From NCBI GenBank assembly GCA_002336805.1, contig DDEZ01000011.1:62001-126000 (forward strand): DNA of 64,000 nucleotides, read 5' to 3'. Source of the stretch: Bacteroidetes bacterium UBA1941 (lineage in GTDB: Bacteria > Bacteroidota > Bacteroidia > Chitinophagales > LD1). The first letter of the stretch is position 1, and the number at the start of each line of letters is the position of its first letter. Positions 33,419-43,016 of this stretch are shown in pieces. A program made the translations under genes and the position numbers. The notes under the pieces are model-generated. The model did no database searches. It was not told where the DNA came from and worked only from the letters and a program-made list of their open reading frames with translations.

Positions 33419-34327
33419 TTATTTCCGCACGGTGACCCAGTTGGTAAAAGTGAAGATCTGCCGACCGCCGTTAAAGTTCCTTTCGATGAAGTTAAGGACA
33501 CGGTATTTCGGCTTTTCATGCTTGTAGAGGTCACGGTTCAGGTTGCGGTGCTGTTTGCTATAGTTGAGCTGGTGCTCCCAGTTAAATTTTGCTAACCAGT
33601 CCCGCATGACTTTAGGATGCGTACCGCGAAACCTATCCAGCCTGCCCAGCGGCCCATACTGGAAGAGGTCCTGCGTATAATAGGCCTCTCCGCCATCTTT
33701 GCCATGATGCATATCATGCTGCAGGTTGCGCTTCTTGGTCATCAGCTCCGGTGGGCGCACCCAGCCATAGTGGTAGATGGGCACATCTATCTCGGCTACC
33801 TTCATCTTGCGGTCGTGGATACGAAAGGAGATGGCATCCTTGTACGACGCAGCACCGAGCCCGTTGCGCACGATACGTATCTCATGCGCGCACCATCCGT
33901 GGCTGATCACCTCATGCTCATAGTCGCCAAAGAAGTGGTGGTACCAGATCAGCATGCCTTCTACCTCTTTATCATTGTAGTATTTCTCGCAGGCGGCTTT
34001 GATCTTTGGCAGGTCATCTTCGTGTATCACCTCATCGGCCTGGAGGTAGATACACCAGTCACCCGTGCACTGCTGCAGGGCAAAGGTCGTCTCCTCGCGG
34101 AAGATCGCACCGTCTTTAAAGAGTTTTTCATCCCAGACGCGCGGGTAGATCTTGATCTTATCTGACCCGATGCTTTGGATCTGCTGAAGGGTGTCATCAT
34201 CAGCGTCACCCTCACCGAGGGCCACTACAAACTCATCTACCAGCGGCAGCAGGCTCTCTATACACGCCCGGATAGGGTAGTAGAGCTTGCCCGCATTGCG
34301 CACCATGGTGAATCCGCTGATCTTCAT
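33419..34327 (-). CDS. Glycosyltransferase (GT2-like)
   Basis: A 302-residue family 2-type glycosyltransferase. It starts KISGFTMVRNAGKLYYPIRACIESLLPLVDEFVVALGEGDADDD (written here in two runs: the opening, then the nucleotide-binding core), and has the Asp motif WCIYLQADEVIHEDD, which coordinates the metal and sugar nucleotide. It is cytoplasmic or membrane-peripheral and probably builds a surface polysaccharide, but the acceptor and sugar are unknown. Its ATG is divergent from the exported gene at 34393. Confidence 0.85.
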   Translation of the reverse strand: MKISGFTMVRNAGKLYYPIRACIESLLPLVDEFVVALGEGDADDDTLQQIQSIGSDKIKIYPRVWDEKLFKDGAIFREETTFALQQCTGDWCIYLQADEVIHEDDLPKIKAACEKYYNDKEVEGMLIWYHHFFGDYEHEVISHGWCAHEIRIVRNGLGAASYKDAISFRIHDRKMKVAEIDVPIYHYGWVRPPELMTKKRNLQHDMHHGKDGGEAYYTQDLFQYGPLGRLDRFRGTHPKVMRDWLAKFNWEHQLNYSKQHRNLNRDLYKHEKPKYRVLNFIERNFNGGRQIFTFTNWVTVRK

Positions 34328-34379
34328 CGCGGCTAATTTAGCTTAACTTTCCTTGAATTGGTTTGGCACGAATGATGTT

Positions 34380-34387
34380 TATCTTTG
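34380..34387 (+). promoter_or_regulatory. -7 box TATCTTTG, leaderless start
   Basis: Perfect TAnnTTTG match ending 6 bases before the ATG at 34393, with ATTG 19 bases further upstream in the -33 position. It supports the ATG at 34393 over the earlier in-frame starts. Confidence 0.55.
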
Positions 34388-34392
34388 GGCCT

Positions 34393-35511
34393 ATGACATC
34401 TTTCAAGCTACTATTGGCAGCTATGCTGCTCTATACCACTGCGGCTACCGCGCAGTGCGTGGCACCCTACTCCAATCTTTCTAACAATTTTTATGCTTAC
34501 GATAACGGAGAGGGCCACTTCCTGGAGCCTGTACAGCCCACCTCATACAAGGTAGGCAAGAATTACCTGGCATTTATCAATGGGCAAAACTCCCGTCTCC
34601 GCGTCTACTATGGTGGCAAGGTGTATACTGTCTGTGAAAATGCGGCTGACTATTGGGCCACGGACAACTGGTTCGTCTGGAAAAATTTCGGCCTGCTCGG
34701 CGTGCTCTACAATAATGAGCTGAAGACACTGGACAAGATGGTGAATGGCGAATACTGGATCAGTGACAGTATCATAGCCTGGAATAGCCAGTTCAATGAC
34801 ATCAGGGTTTTCTACCAGGGCGAGACGCGTGCCATAGATCAGTTTCTGCCGCAGCAGAAAACTGCACCCGATGGCACCACGGTATATTCCAATGTGAGCA
34901 TTGGGCCAAATATCCTGGCCTATGTAGACCAGTCCAATATTTTCAAGGCCTTCTATAATAACAAGGTGGTGAATATCGAAAACTATGAGCCGGCCATGTT
35001 CAAGTGTGCCCGTGACTTCATCGTATACATAGACTACAATAATAATTTCAAGTTTTACTACAAAGGCGTCAGCTACGAGACCACGATCAATAATATCAAG
35101 CGCTACTGGCTGGGCGAGGGCTTCTTTGCCTACTACAATATCCAGAGCGAGCTGGTGGTATGGTATGATGGAGAGGAGCGTGTCATAGCCCAGGACCAGC
35201 CGCAAGAGATGCATGTGGCTAATAATATCATGGCCTATACGGACAAGAGCAGCAACTTCTGGGTATGGTACAAAGGTAAGGCTGAGATGCTCGAGCGCTT
35301 CAAGCCACTATCTGTGAAACTGTATCGCGACCTTTTGGTTTATCAGGACCAGTATGGCAGGCTCAAGGGTTACTATTTTGGCAAGCAGGTCGATGTGAGC
35401 GACCAGATAGTGACTTCCTACAATATGTACAATGAAACCATCTCCTACTCGCTGCAGCGCGGCGAGACCATCTTTTGGTGCAAGGGACAAAGTACACCTG
35501 TAGAATACTAG
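34393..35511 (+). CDS. Exported beta-propeller-like repeat protein
   Basis: About 372 residues from ATG 34393 (upstream in-frame starts at 34363 and 34372 are less likely). A signal peptide MTSFKLLLAAMLLYTTAATAQ ends near residue 21. The mature part consists of about eight degenerate repeats of roughly 40 residues, each ending in a strand like RVYYGGK, KAFYNNK, KFYYKG, VVWYDGE, WVWYKGK or KGYYFGK. The pattern suggests a beta-propeller or beta-solenoid. No family name is recognised. It has no sorting domain, so it should be periplasmic or anchored by another means. It is followed after 4 bases by the DUF1905 gene. Confidence 0.65.
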   Translation: MTSFKLLLAAMLLYTTAATAQCVAPYSNLSNNFYAYDNGEGHFLEPVQPTSYKVGKNYLAFINGQNSRLRVYYGGKVYTVCENAADYWATDNWFVWKNFGLLGVLYNNELKTLDKMVNGEYWISDSIIAWNSQFNDIRVFYQGETRAIDQFLPQQKTAPDGTTVYSNVSIGPNILAYVDQSNIFKAFYNNKVVNIENYEPAMFKCARDFIVYIDYNNNFKFYYKGVSYETTINNIKRYWLGEGFFAYYNIQSELVVWYDGEERVIAQDQPQEMHVANNIMAYTDKSSNFWVWYKGKAEMLERFKPLSVKLYRDLLVYQDQYGRLKGYYFGKQVDVSDQIVTSYNMYNETISYSLQRGETIFWCKGQSTPVEY

Positions 35512-35515
35512 ACTG

Positions 35516-35971
35516 ATGGCAAAGGCATTGAAATTTTCTGCGGAGTTGATGGATGCCGGTGGCGGAGGAGTGTATGTCATATTTCCCTATAGCACGGACG
35601 AGGTCTTTGGTGTCAAGGGGCGGGTGCCTATCCGCGCCACGATAGATGGAGAGGCGTACCAGGGATCGCTGGTGAAGTATGGCATGCCGCAGCACATGCT
35701 GCTCGTGCTGAAGAGCATCCGCGCAAAGATCGGCAAGGATATAGGTGACATGGTAGATGTCTCCATATGGCATGATACTGAGGAGCGCAAAGTAGACGTG
35801 CCGAAAGACTTTGTCAAAGCTCTGAAAGAACACAAACTCAAAGCCGCCTTTGATAAAATGAGCTACTCGCACCAGCGCGAGTGGGTGCTCTGGATAGAAG
35901 ATGCTAAGAAGCAGGAGACGCGTGTCCGCCGCATAGAGAAGGCAATTGACCGCCTTCAGGAAAAGTCCTGA
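35516..35971 (+). CDS. DUF1905/YdeI-like protein
   Basis: A 151-residue soluble protein. The N-terminal half (KALKFSAELMDAGGGGVYVIFP, then FGVKGRVPIRATIDGEAYQG) matches DUF1905. The C-terminal half (PKDFVKALKEH, AAFDKMSYSHQREWVLWIEDAKKQETRVRRI, given in pieces) matches the bacteriocin-protection YdeI/OmpD-associated family. Role is unknown. It starts 4 bases after the exported repeat gene and precedes the M1 peptidase. Confidence 0.85.
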   Translation: MAKALKFSAELMDAGGGGVYVIFPYSTDEVFGVKGRVPIRATIDGEAYQGSLVKYGMPQHMLLVLKSIRAKIGKDIGDMVDVSIWHDTEERKVDVPKDFVKALKEHKLKAAFDKMSYSHQREWVLWIEDAKKQETRVRRIEKAIDRLQEKS

Positions 35972-36021
35972 TATCGGATGCAGTCGCTGCTTTTTAGCAA
36001 ATCAGCCGCCTATATTTTTGA

Positions 36022-36029
36022 TAGATTTG
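36022..36029 (+). promoter_or_regulatory. -7 box TAGATTTG before the M1 peptidase
   Basis: Perfect TAnnTTTG match, 16 bases before the ATG at 36045. Confidence 0.45.
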
Positions 36030-36044
36030 GTGAAAATTTCGTTG

Positions 36045-39000
36045 ATGAAGTCTTTGCTACTCCGGCATTATATCACTCTGGTTTCTTGCCTCTTGGTTCT
36101 TGGATCTATACAGGCGCAAAGCACCTTCCGCTCTGCTGCCAATCCGATGTACTGGAAGAACAAAATGCCATTCCCGGGCTACTGGCAGCAGGATGTGGCG
36201 TACAAGATCAAAGCCACCATAGATGAAGGCTCAGACATAGTAGGCGGGGAGGAGCACCTGACATACTACAATAACTCTCCTGATACGCTCCGCTTTGTCT
36301 ATTTTAATCTGTATCAGAATGCCTTTCAGCCGGGCAGCTACCTCGATGACCTGCAGCACCACAATGATGTGACACCTAAATACGGCCGCTATGAGAAGAA
36401 GCAGGAAGGTACACTCATAGACAAGATAGAGTCAGGCGATGAGCCACTACGCACACAGCTGGACAATACGGTGATGAAGGTGTTTCTCACTAAGCCACTG
36501 GCTCCAAATCAGTCTGTCACCTTTGACATCAACTTCCGCACTTTCTTTGACGCGGGTAGTACGCGGAGGCGTATGAAGAAGTACAAAGCCTACGGCTTCA
36601 CCCACTACAACGGCTGCCAGTGGTACCCCAAGATATGCGTCTATGACCGCAAGAGCGGCTGGAATACAGACCAGCATCTCAATCGTGAGTTTTACGGCGA
36701 CTATGGTTCCTTTGATGTAGAGCTGACCTTTGCGTCAAATTATGTAGTAGAGGCGACAGGTGTGCTGCAAAACGAAAAAGAAGTACTGCCTGATACGCTG
36801 AAGGCTAAGCTGAACATCCGAAATTTTAAGGACAAGAAGTGGGAAGAGAAGCCATCGGTCATCACGCCTTTCAAAAAGGGCGAGACCAAGACATGGATCT
36901 ATCATGCAGATAATGTGCATGACTTTGCCTGGACGGCAGATCCGTCGTACCGGATCATTGATACCTTTTGGAATGGTGTGCGCTGTGTAGGCATCTGCCA
37001 GGAGCCACACGCTGCCGGCTGGCAAAACAGCGCAGCGTACTGTGCAAAGATAGTCAAGTGCTACTCCGAGTCGATAGGCATGTTTGAGTGGCCCAAGATG
37101 GTAGTGGCAGATGCCGCAGATGGCATGGAGTACCCTATGATCACCATGGATGCTGGTCGTGACCCCGGCTATCACAGCCTGCTGGCACATGAGGTGGGGC
37201 ACAATTGGTTTTATGGCATGCTGGGTAATAATGAAACCTACCGCGCTATGATGGATGAGGGCTTCACTCAGTTTCTCACCATCTGGGGCATAGAGCACAT
37301 AGACCGCGATAGCTCTTTTGACAAGCCGTCTAAGAATAAATATGTGCGCCACTTCTCCGAGCGCGGCAGGACACGTGATGGCCGCGCGTATATGGGCTAC
37401 CTGCGCGAGGCTACCCTGCGCACCGACGAGCCTATCAATACGCACAGTGATGGATTTAACGGTGCACTGGGCCAGGGCGGTGGCTACGGCATGGTGTACA
37501 ATAAGACCGCTACCATGCTCTACAATCTGCAATACGTGCTCGGTGATAGCGTCTTCCAGGCAGCCATGCGCCACTATGTAGCGCAGTGGAAGATGTGCCA
37601 CCCGTACCCTGAGGACTTCCGCAATTCATTTATTCAGTTCACGCATGTAGACCTCAACTGGTTCTTTGATGAATGGATGGAGGGCACTAAGCTGCTGGAC
37701 TATAAAGTGGCATCCGTGCGTCACGCACATGATACTCTCCATACCAGGAACCTCTATCGTATCAAGCTAAAACGCAAGGAGCGTATGCAGATGCCGATAG
37801 ACCTTCGTGTGATATCAAAGAAGGACTCCGTATACGATTATCAAATTCCTAATACATGGTATGAAAAGAGCCTGACCCAAAAGCTGGATTCATTTACTAC
37901 CCCGGAGTTTAAAGATCCAAAGCATGATAGCATCCTGCCTAAGTGGTACGGCTGGGATAAACTGAAGCCGACCTATACTGCTACCATCATAGTGCCCGGC
38001 GGTGTCAAAAATGTGATCATAGACCCTAGCGGCAGACTGGCGGATATCAATGCCTATGACAACCGCCTCCGTGGCAATACAGAAGTGCGCTTTGACTCGC
38101 ACATCTATCCACCTACCAGCTGGCAAAAGTATCGCATCTGGATGCGTCCGGACCTGTGGTATAACTCTTATGCAGGTTTCCAGCTAGGCTTTCACATGGA
38201 GGGCAGCTATATGTATGTGAAGCATAAATTTGAGTTTACCGGCTGGCTCAATACACATCTGGCGCAGGGCGGGGCCTATCACTACTCTGATGCTGACCTG
38301 AAGAAGGCGGGATGGTTCAACTACATGTTTAGCTATTCCACGCCGATAAATAAGGTGATGAAGAATACGAGCTTCTATTTTCAGTCACGCTGGCTGGATG
38401 GCTACGAGATGTACAAGTTTGGCATCACTAAGAACCTGCCGAATAATTTCTCCCTTGATATTCATTTCAAAGGTTTCACGCGGAACAGGCCGTACTGGAA
38501 AAACTATCTCGTCAATCAAAACGAATGGGATACCTACTGGGAGACATCAAACAAATTCAACGCTTCGCTTAATGTCACTGCGACATACACCTATAGCAAA
38601 ACGAAAGCTGCGGGCTCCGTCACAGCACATATGCGCTCAGCCGCCCTGTCTACATCGAGCAACTACCATTACCTGGAGCTCACTCATATAGACCGTGTCA
38701 GCTTCTGGCGCTTTGACCTGCGCACACGCGTTTATGGCCGCTTTGGTATGGGCAGCCTGCTACCGAGCGAGTCTGCGCTCTACTATGCTGCCGCCAATGA
38801 GGAAGACATGATGGAGAATAAGTACATGCGTGCAGCGGGCTTCTTCCCACAGCAGTGGAGCGGCTATGGTGCGGATGTGAATCACATGCACTACGGCGGT
38901 GGCCTCAACCTGCGCGGCTACTCCGGCTATGCCATACAGGAGCGTGATAAGTATGGCGTAGTAGTACCTGCCTACAAGGGGCCATCAGGCTTTGCCGTAA

Positions 39001-39317
39001 ACGGCGAGCTGGATTTCAACCGCATCGTACCGGTGAAAAATCAAAAGCTCAAAGAGACTGTAGGACTAAACACTTACCTCTTCGGTGATCTGGGTGCTAT
39101 CGCTTATCAAAACTCACACGGCGAGCAGGAGCTATCTACCGTTCGCTTCGACGGTGGCGCAGGTGTAGCCCTCACGATCAAGAAGTGGGGCTTCCTGCAA
39201 AACATCAAACCGCTAACCTTCCGCTTTGATGTGCCATTCTTCATCTCCAGCACACCGGCAGCAGACTCACGCTATGTGAAATTTAGATGGGTGATCGGGA
39301 TCAATAGGGCGTTTTAA
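36045..39317 (+). CDS. M1-family metallopeptidase with C-terminal outer-membrane-barrel-like domain
   Basis: About 1090 residues from ATG 36045, where a signal peptide MKSLLLRHYITLVSCLL begins; an earlier start at 35946 only overlaps the DUF1905 gene. The M1 peptidase core has the substrate loop DGMEYPMIT and the zinc motif HEVGHNW (His382, His386) with Glu405 at the exact spacing. After residue 650 the protein becomes rich in alternating aromatic strands, contains GGGLNLRGYSGY (about 950-962), close to the RGY/RGF loop of Omp85 barrels, and ends in NRAF with a terminal Phe. It therefore looks like an aminopeptidase anchored by its own outer-membrane barrel. The peptidase call is firm; the barrel is inference. 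Confidence 0.8.
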   Translation: MKSLLLRHYITLVSCLLVLGSIQAQSTFRSAANPMYWKNKMPFPGYWQQDVAYKIKATIDEGSDIVGGEEHLTYYNNSPDTLRFVYFNLYQNAFQPGSYLDDLQHHNDVTPKYGRYEKKQEGTLIDKIESGDEPLRTQLDNTVMKVFLTKPLAPNQSVTFDINFRTFFDAGSTRRRMKKYKAYGFTHYNGCQWYPKICVYDRKSGWNTDQHLNREFYGDYGSFDVELTFASNYVVEATGVLQNEKEVLPDTLKAKLNIRNFKDKKWEEKPSVITPFKKGETKTWIYHADNVHDFAWTADPSYRIIDTFWNGVRCVGICQEPHAAGWQNSAAYCAKIVKCYSESIGMFEWPKMVVADAADGMEYPMITMDAGRDPGYHSLLAHEVGHNWFYGMLGNNETYRAMMDEGFTQFLTIWGIEHIDRDSSFDKPSKNKYVRHFSERGRTRDGRAYMGYLREATLRTDEPINTHSDGFNGALGQGGGYGMVYNKTATMLYNLQYVLGDSVFQAAMRHYVAQWKMCHPYPEDFRNSFIQFTHVDLNWFFDEWMEGTKLLDYKVASVRHAHDTLHTRNLYRIKLKRKERMQMPIDLRVISKKDSVYDYQIPNTWYEKSLTQKLDSFTTPEFKDPKHDSILPKWYGWDKLKPTYTATIIVPGGVKNVIIDPSGRLADINAYDNRLRGNTEVRFDSHIYPPTSWQKYRIWMRPDLWYNSYAGFQLGFHMEGSYMYVKHKFEFTGWLNTHLAQGGAYHYSDADLKKAGWFNYMFSYSTPINKVMKNTSFYFQSRWLDGYEMYKFGITKNLPNNFSLDIHFKGFTRNRPYWKNYLVNQNEWDTYWETSNKFNASLNVTATYTYSKTKAAGSVTAHMRSAALSTSSNYHYLELTHIDRVSFWRFDLRTRVYGRFGMGSLLPSESALYYAAANEEDMMENKYMRAAGFFPQQWSGYGADVNHMHYGGGLNLRGYSGYAIQERDKYGVVVPAYKGPSGFAVNGELDFNRIVPVKNQKLKETVGLNTYLFGDLGAIAYQNSHGEQELSTVRFDGGAGVALTIKKWGFLQNIKPLTFRFDVPFFISSTPAADSRYVKFRWVIGINRAF

Positions 39318-39349
39318 GGCAACAGAACGCAGCGCTGCACTGATTGCTA

Positions 39350-39649
39350 TCAGCGATCCTTGATAATGTTTATTGACTGCCTATTGTACAACACTGCAAG
39401 TATTTTTATATGCAGCTTTTGTTCATCACGGATGTAGTAGATGGTATAAGGAAATCTATATAGCATGATACGGCGGACCTGCTTATATATGACCTTGTGT
39501 TCTACACGAGTGTCACGTAAAGATTCAATGCGCTCGTTTACCTCTGTCGTAAACTTCTCTCCGAGACCTGTCGCTCTCTCCTCATACCAATCCCGGTTAG
39601 TTTTTATATCAGCCTTGGCCTGAGCTGTGAGCTGTATTTTGTAGGTCAT
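39350..39649 (-). CDS. ParE/RelE-type toxin
   Basis: A 99-residue basic protein of the RelE/ParE fold: YKIQLTAQAKADIKTNRDWY at the start, then a helix, then the closing strands RRIMLYRFPYTIYYIRDEQ and ILAVLYNRQS. The conserved Arg/Tyr positions are those of ParE-like gyrase or ribosome toxins. It overlaps the antitoxin gene by 4 bases and is transcribed after it, the normal order. Target not determinable. Confidence 0.85.
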   Translation of the reverse strand: MTYKIQLTAQAKADIKTNRDWYEERATGLGEKFTTEVNERIESLRDTRVEHKVIYKQVRRIMLYRFPYTIYYIRDEQKLHIKILAVLYNRQSINIIKDR

Positions 39650-39855
39650 AGGTCCTTCTTGGCATCATCCCAGTCCAGCATTTCTGTATCATCAGACTCC
39701 AGATCGTTCAGTCTTTCATCCAGTATTTTTTTATGCCATTCGGGCATCGCAACTTCATTCAGGTGCAATAACCTGTCTATCTCATTTAGCAGTACTTCGT
39801 CATTTATCTTGTCGATCTCAGATTTGATCTCTTGCTTTTTCTCCAGAATATTCAT
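39646..39855 (-). CDS. Antitoxin of the ParE-type pair
   Basis: A 69-residue acidic helical protein that starts MNILEKKQEIKSEIDKIND and has PEWHKKILDERLNDLE in the middle, typical of the addiction-module component family that pairs with ParE/RelE toxins. It overlaps the toxin gene by 4 bases upstream, so it is translated first. It probably binds and neutralises the toxin and represses the operon. Confidence 0.8.
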   Translation of the reverse strand: MNILEKKQEIKSEIDKINDEVLLNEIDRLLHLNEVAMPEWHKKILDERLNDLESDDTEMLDWDDAKKDL

Positions 39856-39915
39856 GGTATTGCGCTTTACTATAAAGATAAGGAAAACTTAGGCTCTGCG
39901 GGAAGGAGTATATGC

Positions 39916-39946
39916 AACAAAAAAGGAGAGCCATTAGCTCTCCTTT
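39916..39946 (-). terminator. Terminator of gcvP
   Basis: AAAGGAGAGC (39922-39931) pairs with GCTCTCCTTT (39937-39946), followed on the minus strand by a T run, 33 bases beyond the gcvP stop. Confidence 0.8.
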
Positions 39947-39978
39947 GTATTGTCTAAAGTCTAACGTCTCAAGTCTCC

Positions 39979-42858
39979 TCAAGCATAGCTCGCCACATCC
40001 GGGCAAGTACACACCAGATTACGGTCGCCAAAGCTGTTATTGATACGCGCTACAGATGGCCAGAACTTGCCCTCCCTGACCCATGGCAGCGGATAGGCTG
40101 CCTCCTGGCGGGTGTAGCCGTGGCTCCACTCCTCAGCGGTCAGCATCTCTACTGTGTGAGGGGCGTTCTTCAGCGGATTGTCAGTAGCATCCCATGTCTT
40201 GTTTTGTATCTTCTCTATCTCAGCCTTGATGGAGATCATCGCCTCGCAGAAGCGGTCTATCTCTGCCTTGTCTTCACTCTCCGTAGGCTCGATCATCAGC
40301 GTGCCGGCCACAGGGAATGACACGGTAGGAGCGTGGAAGCCATAATCCATCAGGCGCTTGGCCACGTCCTCTACCTCTATACCCACCGTATGCTTGAAAT
40401 GGCGGAAGTCTATGATCAGCTCATGTGCTACGCGGCCGTTAGACGCGCCGGTATACAGCACAGGATAGTGGTCCTCCAGGCGGGCCTTGATATAGTTCGC
40501 ATTCAGGATAGCGTATTGTGTCGCCTTCTTGCAGCCATCAGGTCCCAGCATACGGATGTAGCCGTAGCTGATCAGCAGGATACTCGCGCTGCCATATGGC
40601 GCAGATGACACTGCGTGTATCGCTTTCTCGCCACCTGTCTTTATGAGCGGATTGCCCGGCAGGTATGGGGCGAGGTGCGCAGCTACACAGATAGGTCCCA
40701 TGCCAGGGCCACCACCACCGTGAGGGATAGCAAAAGTCTTATGCAGGTTGATGTGATTCACATCCGCACCGATGAAGCCCGGACCGGTGAGGCCCACCTG
40801 AGCATTCAGGTTAGCACCATCCATGTATACCTGGCCGCCATTGGCGTGGATCAGTGCGCACACATCCTTGATATTATCTTCAAACACGCCGTGGGTAGAT
40901 GGATAGGTGACCATCAGGCAGCACAGGTTGTCCTTGTGCTCTTCCACTTTCTTCACCAGATCGTCAAAGTTGATATTGCCCTTGTCGTCTGTAGCCACTA
41001 CCACCACTTTGCAGCCGCACATCACTGCGGTAGCAGGATTGGTACCGTGTGCAGAGGCTGGTATCAGGGCTATATCGCGGTGGCCCTGTCCTATATCTTT
41101 CTGATAGGCGCGTATGACCTGTATGCCGGCGTACTCACCTTGCGCACCGGAGTTAGGCTGCAGTGATGTGGCAGCGAAGCCAGTGATCTCTGACAGGTAG
41201 CTCTCCAGCTCGCGGATGATCTCCTGATAGCCCGCAGCCTGGTCTACCGGGCAGAACGGATGCAGCCCGCCAAACTCAGCCCAGCTCACAGGCTCCAGCT
41301 CTGCCGCAGCATTGAGCTTCATGGTGCATGAGCCCAGTGGTATCATAGATTTGGTCAGGCTCAGGTCCTTATTCTCCAGCAGCTTGATGTAGCGCATCAG
41401 GTTTGACTCAGAGTGGTGCGTGTTAAACACCGGGTGCGTCATATAGGTAGAGGTGCGCTCCACCTTGATATCGAGACCGGACGCAGTTTTTTCTACATCA
41501 GCCTTATAGCCGGTCTTGCCGATAGCCTCAGCGAAGATGGCGAGCAGATCAGCGATGTCTTCCGGCTGGTGTGTTTCGTCTACAGAGATAGAGACAAAGT
41601 TATTGCAGCTATAGTAGAAGTTGGTCTCATGCTGCAGGGCCAGGCTATTGATCCTAGCGAAGAGATCTTTGTTTCCAGCAGTATCTATCGTGATGGTGTC
41701 AAAAAATTTAGTAGTGCTGAGCGTATAGCCGAGTGCTTTCAGCTCTATGCCGAGTACGCTGGCCATCGTGTGGATGCGCAGTGCGATATTCTTGACGCCC
41801 TGCGGACCGTGGTATACAGCATACATGCTGCTCATGATAGAGAGCAGAGCCTGGGCTGTACAGATATTTGAGGTAGCTTTCTCGCGGCGTATGTGCTGCT
41901 CACGTGTCTGGAGCGCCATACGTAGGGCCGGGTTATTCTGCGCATCTACAGACACACCGATGATACGGCCAGGTATCACACGCTTGTGCTCATCTGTGAT
42001 GGCAAAGAATGCTGCATGAGGGCCACCATAGCCCATCGGCACGCCAAATCGCTGCGAATTGCCCACGGCGCAGTCTGCACCCCACTCACCCGGAGGCGTG
42101 AGGAGTGTGAGCGCCATCAGGTCGCAGGCTACCGTCACGGCGCAGCCTACAGCGTGGCACTTATCGGTGAAGGCCTTGTAGTCAAACACATTGCCATCTA
42201 CAGCAGGGTACTGTACCAGTGCGCCAAAGAACGCATTATCTATAGTAGTAGTAGTGTGATCACCTACTACCACCTCTATACCTAGTATCTCAGCGCGGGT
42301 TTTCACCACATCTATGGTCTGTGGCAGGCAGAGGTTTGAGACAAAGAACTTATTGAACTCTGCATCCTTCTTATTCTTCACGCCCCAGAAAAGGTGCATG
42401 GCCTCAGCAGCAGCAGTACCCTCGTCAAGGAGAGATGCATTGGCTATAGGCAGGCTGGTGAGGTCTGCCACCATGGTCTGAAAGTTTAGCAGTGCCTCGA
42501 GGCGGCCCTGTGCTATCTCAGCCTGATAGGGGGTGTACTGGGTATACCAGCCTGGGTTCTCCAGTACATTGCGGCGGATCACCGCAGGGGTGATGGTACC
42601 GTAGTAGCCCGCACCGATGTAGTTTTTATAGAGCTTGTTCTTCTGTGCTTTCTTGCGCAGCTCAGCCAGGTAGGTGTACTCACTCTGCGCTGCTGGCAGC
42701 GCCAGCTCTGTGGTGCGCATGATAGATGGTGGTACGGTCTGGCTGATCAGCTCCTCTACTGATGAGGCACCTATGGCAGCGAGCATTTGCTTGGTTTCAT
42801 GCGCATCCGGGCCTATGTGGCGGTCACGAAAGGCATCTGTGGACTTTAAGTCTATCAT
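39979..42858 (-). CDS. gcvP: Glycine dehydrogenase (decarboxylating), P-protein
   Basis: A 959-residue single-chain P-protein, the normal size. The pyridoxal phosphate lysine lies in NLHKTFAIPHGGGGPGMGP (split around the Gly run), with the glycine-rich loop after it. The N-terminal half has the matching fold without the cofactor lysine. It decarboxylates glycine and passes the aminomethyl group to the lipoylated H-protein. The other glycine cleavage genes are not in this window. A 16-base inverted repeat (42876-42920) lies in the upstream region, suggesting a regulatory site. Confidence 0.97.
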   Translation of the reverse strand: MIDLKSTDAFRDRHIGPDAHETKQMLAAIGASSVEELISQTVPPSIMRTTELALPAAQSEYTYLAELRKKAQKNKLYKNYIGAGYYGTITPAVIRRNVLENPGWYTQYTPYQAEIAQGRLEALLNFQTMVADLTSLPIANASLLDEGTAAAEAMHLFWGVKNKKDAEFNKFFVSNLCLPQTIDVVKTRAEILGIEVVVGDHTTTTIDNAFFGALVQYPAVDGNVFDYKAFTDKCHAVGCAVTVACDLMALTLLTPPGEWGADCAVGNSQRFGVPMGYGGPHAAFFAITDEHKRVIPGRIIGVSVDAQNNPALRMALQTREQHIRREKATSNICTAQALLSIMSSMYAVYHGPQGVKNIALRIHTMASVLGIELKALGYTLSTTKFFDTITIDTAGNKDLFARINSLALQHETNFYYSCNNFVSISVDETHQPEDIADLLAIFAEAIGKTGYKADVEKTASGLDIKVERTSTYMTHPVFNTHHSESNLMRYIKLLENKDLSLTKSMIPLGSCTMKLNAAAELEPVSWAEFGGLHPFCPVDQAAGYQEIIRELESYLSEITGFAATSLQPNSGAQGEYAGIQVIRAYQKDIGQGHRDIALIPASAHGTNPATAVMCGCKVVVVATDDKGNINFDDLVKKVEEHKDNLCCLMVTYPSTHGVFEDNIKDVCALIHANGGQVYMDGANLNAQVGLTGPGFIGADVNHINLHKTFAIPHGGGGPGMGPICVAAHLAPYLPGNPLIKTGGEKAIHAVSSAPYGSASILLISYGYIRMLGPDGCKKATQYAILNANYIKARLEDHYPVLYTGASNGRVAHELIIDFRHFKHTVGIEVEDVAKRLMDYGFHAPTVSFPVAGTLMIEPTESEDKAEIDRFCEAMISIKAEIEKIQNKTWDATDNPLKNAPHTVEMLTAEEWSHGYTRQEAAYPLPWVREGKFWPSVARINNSFGDRNLVCTCPDVASYA

Positions 42859-42875
42859 AACGGAGAAAGAGGTAT

Positions 42876-42920
42876 TGTAAAAGAATGCGCGAATTTAAGC
42901 AAAACGCACATTCTTTTACA
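42876..42920. promoter_or_regulatory. Inverted repeat upstream of gcvP
   Basis: TGTAAAAGAATGCGCG at 42876-42891 is matched in reverse complement, with one mismatch, at 42905-42920 across a 13-base spacer. It lies 18-62 bases upstream of the gcvP start on the minus strand. A dimeric regulator site or a leader hairpin would both fit. Confidence 0.5.
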
Positions 42921-43016
42921 GGCGCCGAAAGCTCCGTAAAAATAAAAGTTGATAACCTAAACAATTAAGGCCTGAACCTGTTGCAGGGGGCCAGCCGGTG
43001 ATGTGTATAATGCAGC

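Noticed and set aside
36735..37601. 288-residue open frame opposite the M1 peptidase
   Set aside because: It is antisense to the peptidase core with its intact zinc site, and has no recognised features.
42859..43010. Glycine riboswitch before gcvP
   Set aside because: The conserved glycine-riboswitch core is absent; only the inverted repeat is seen.
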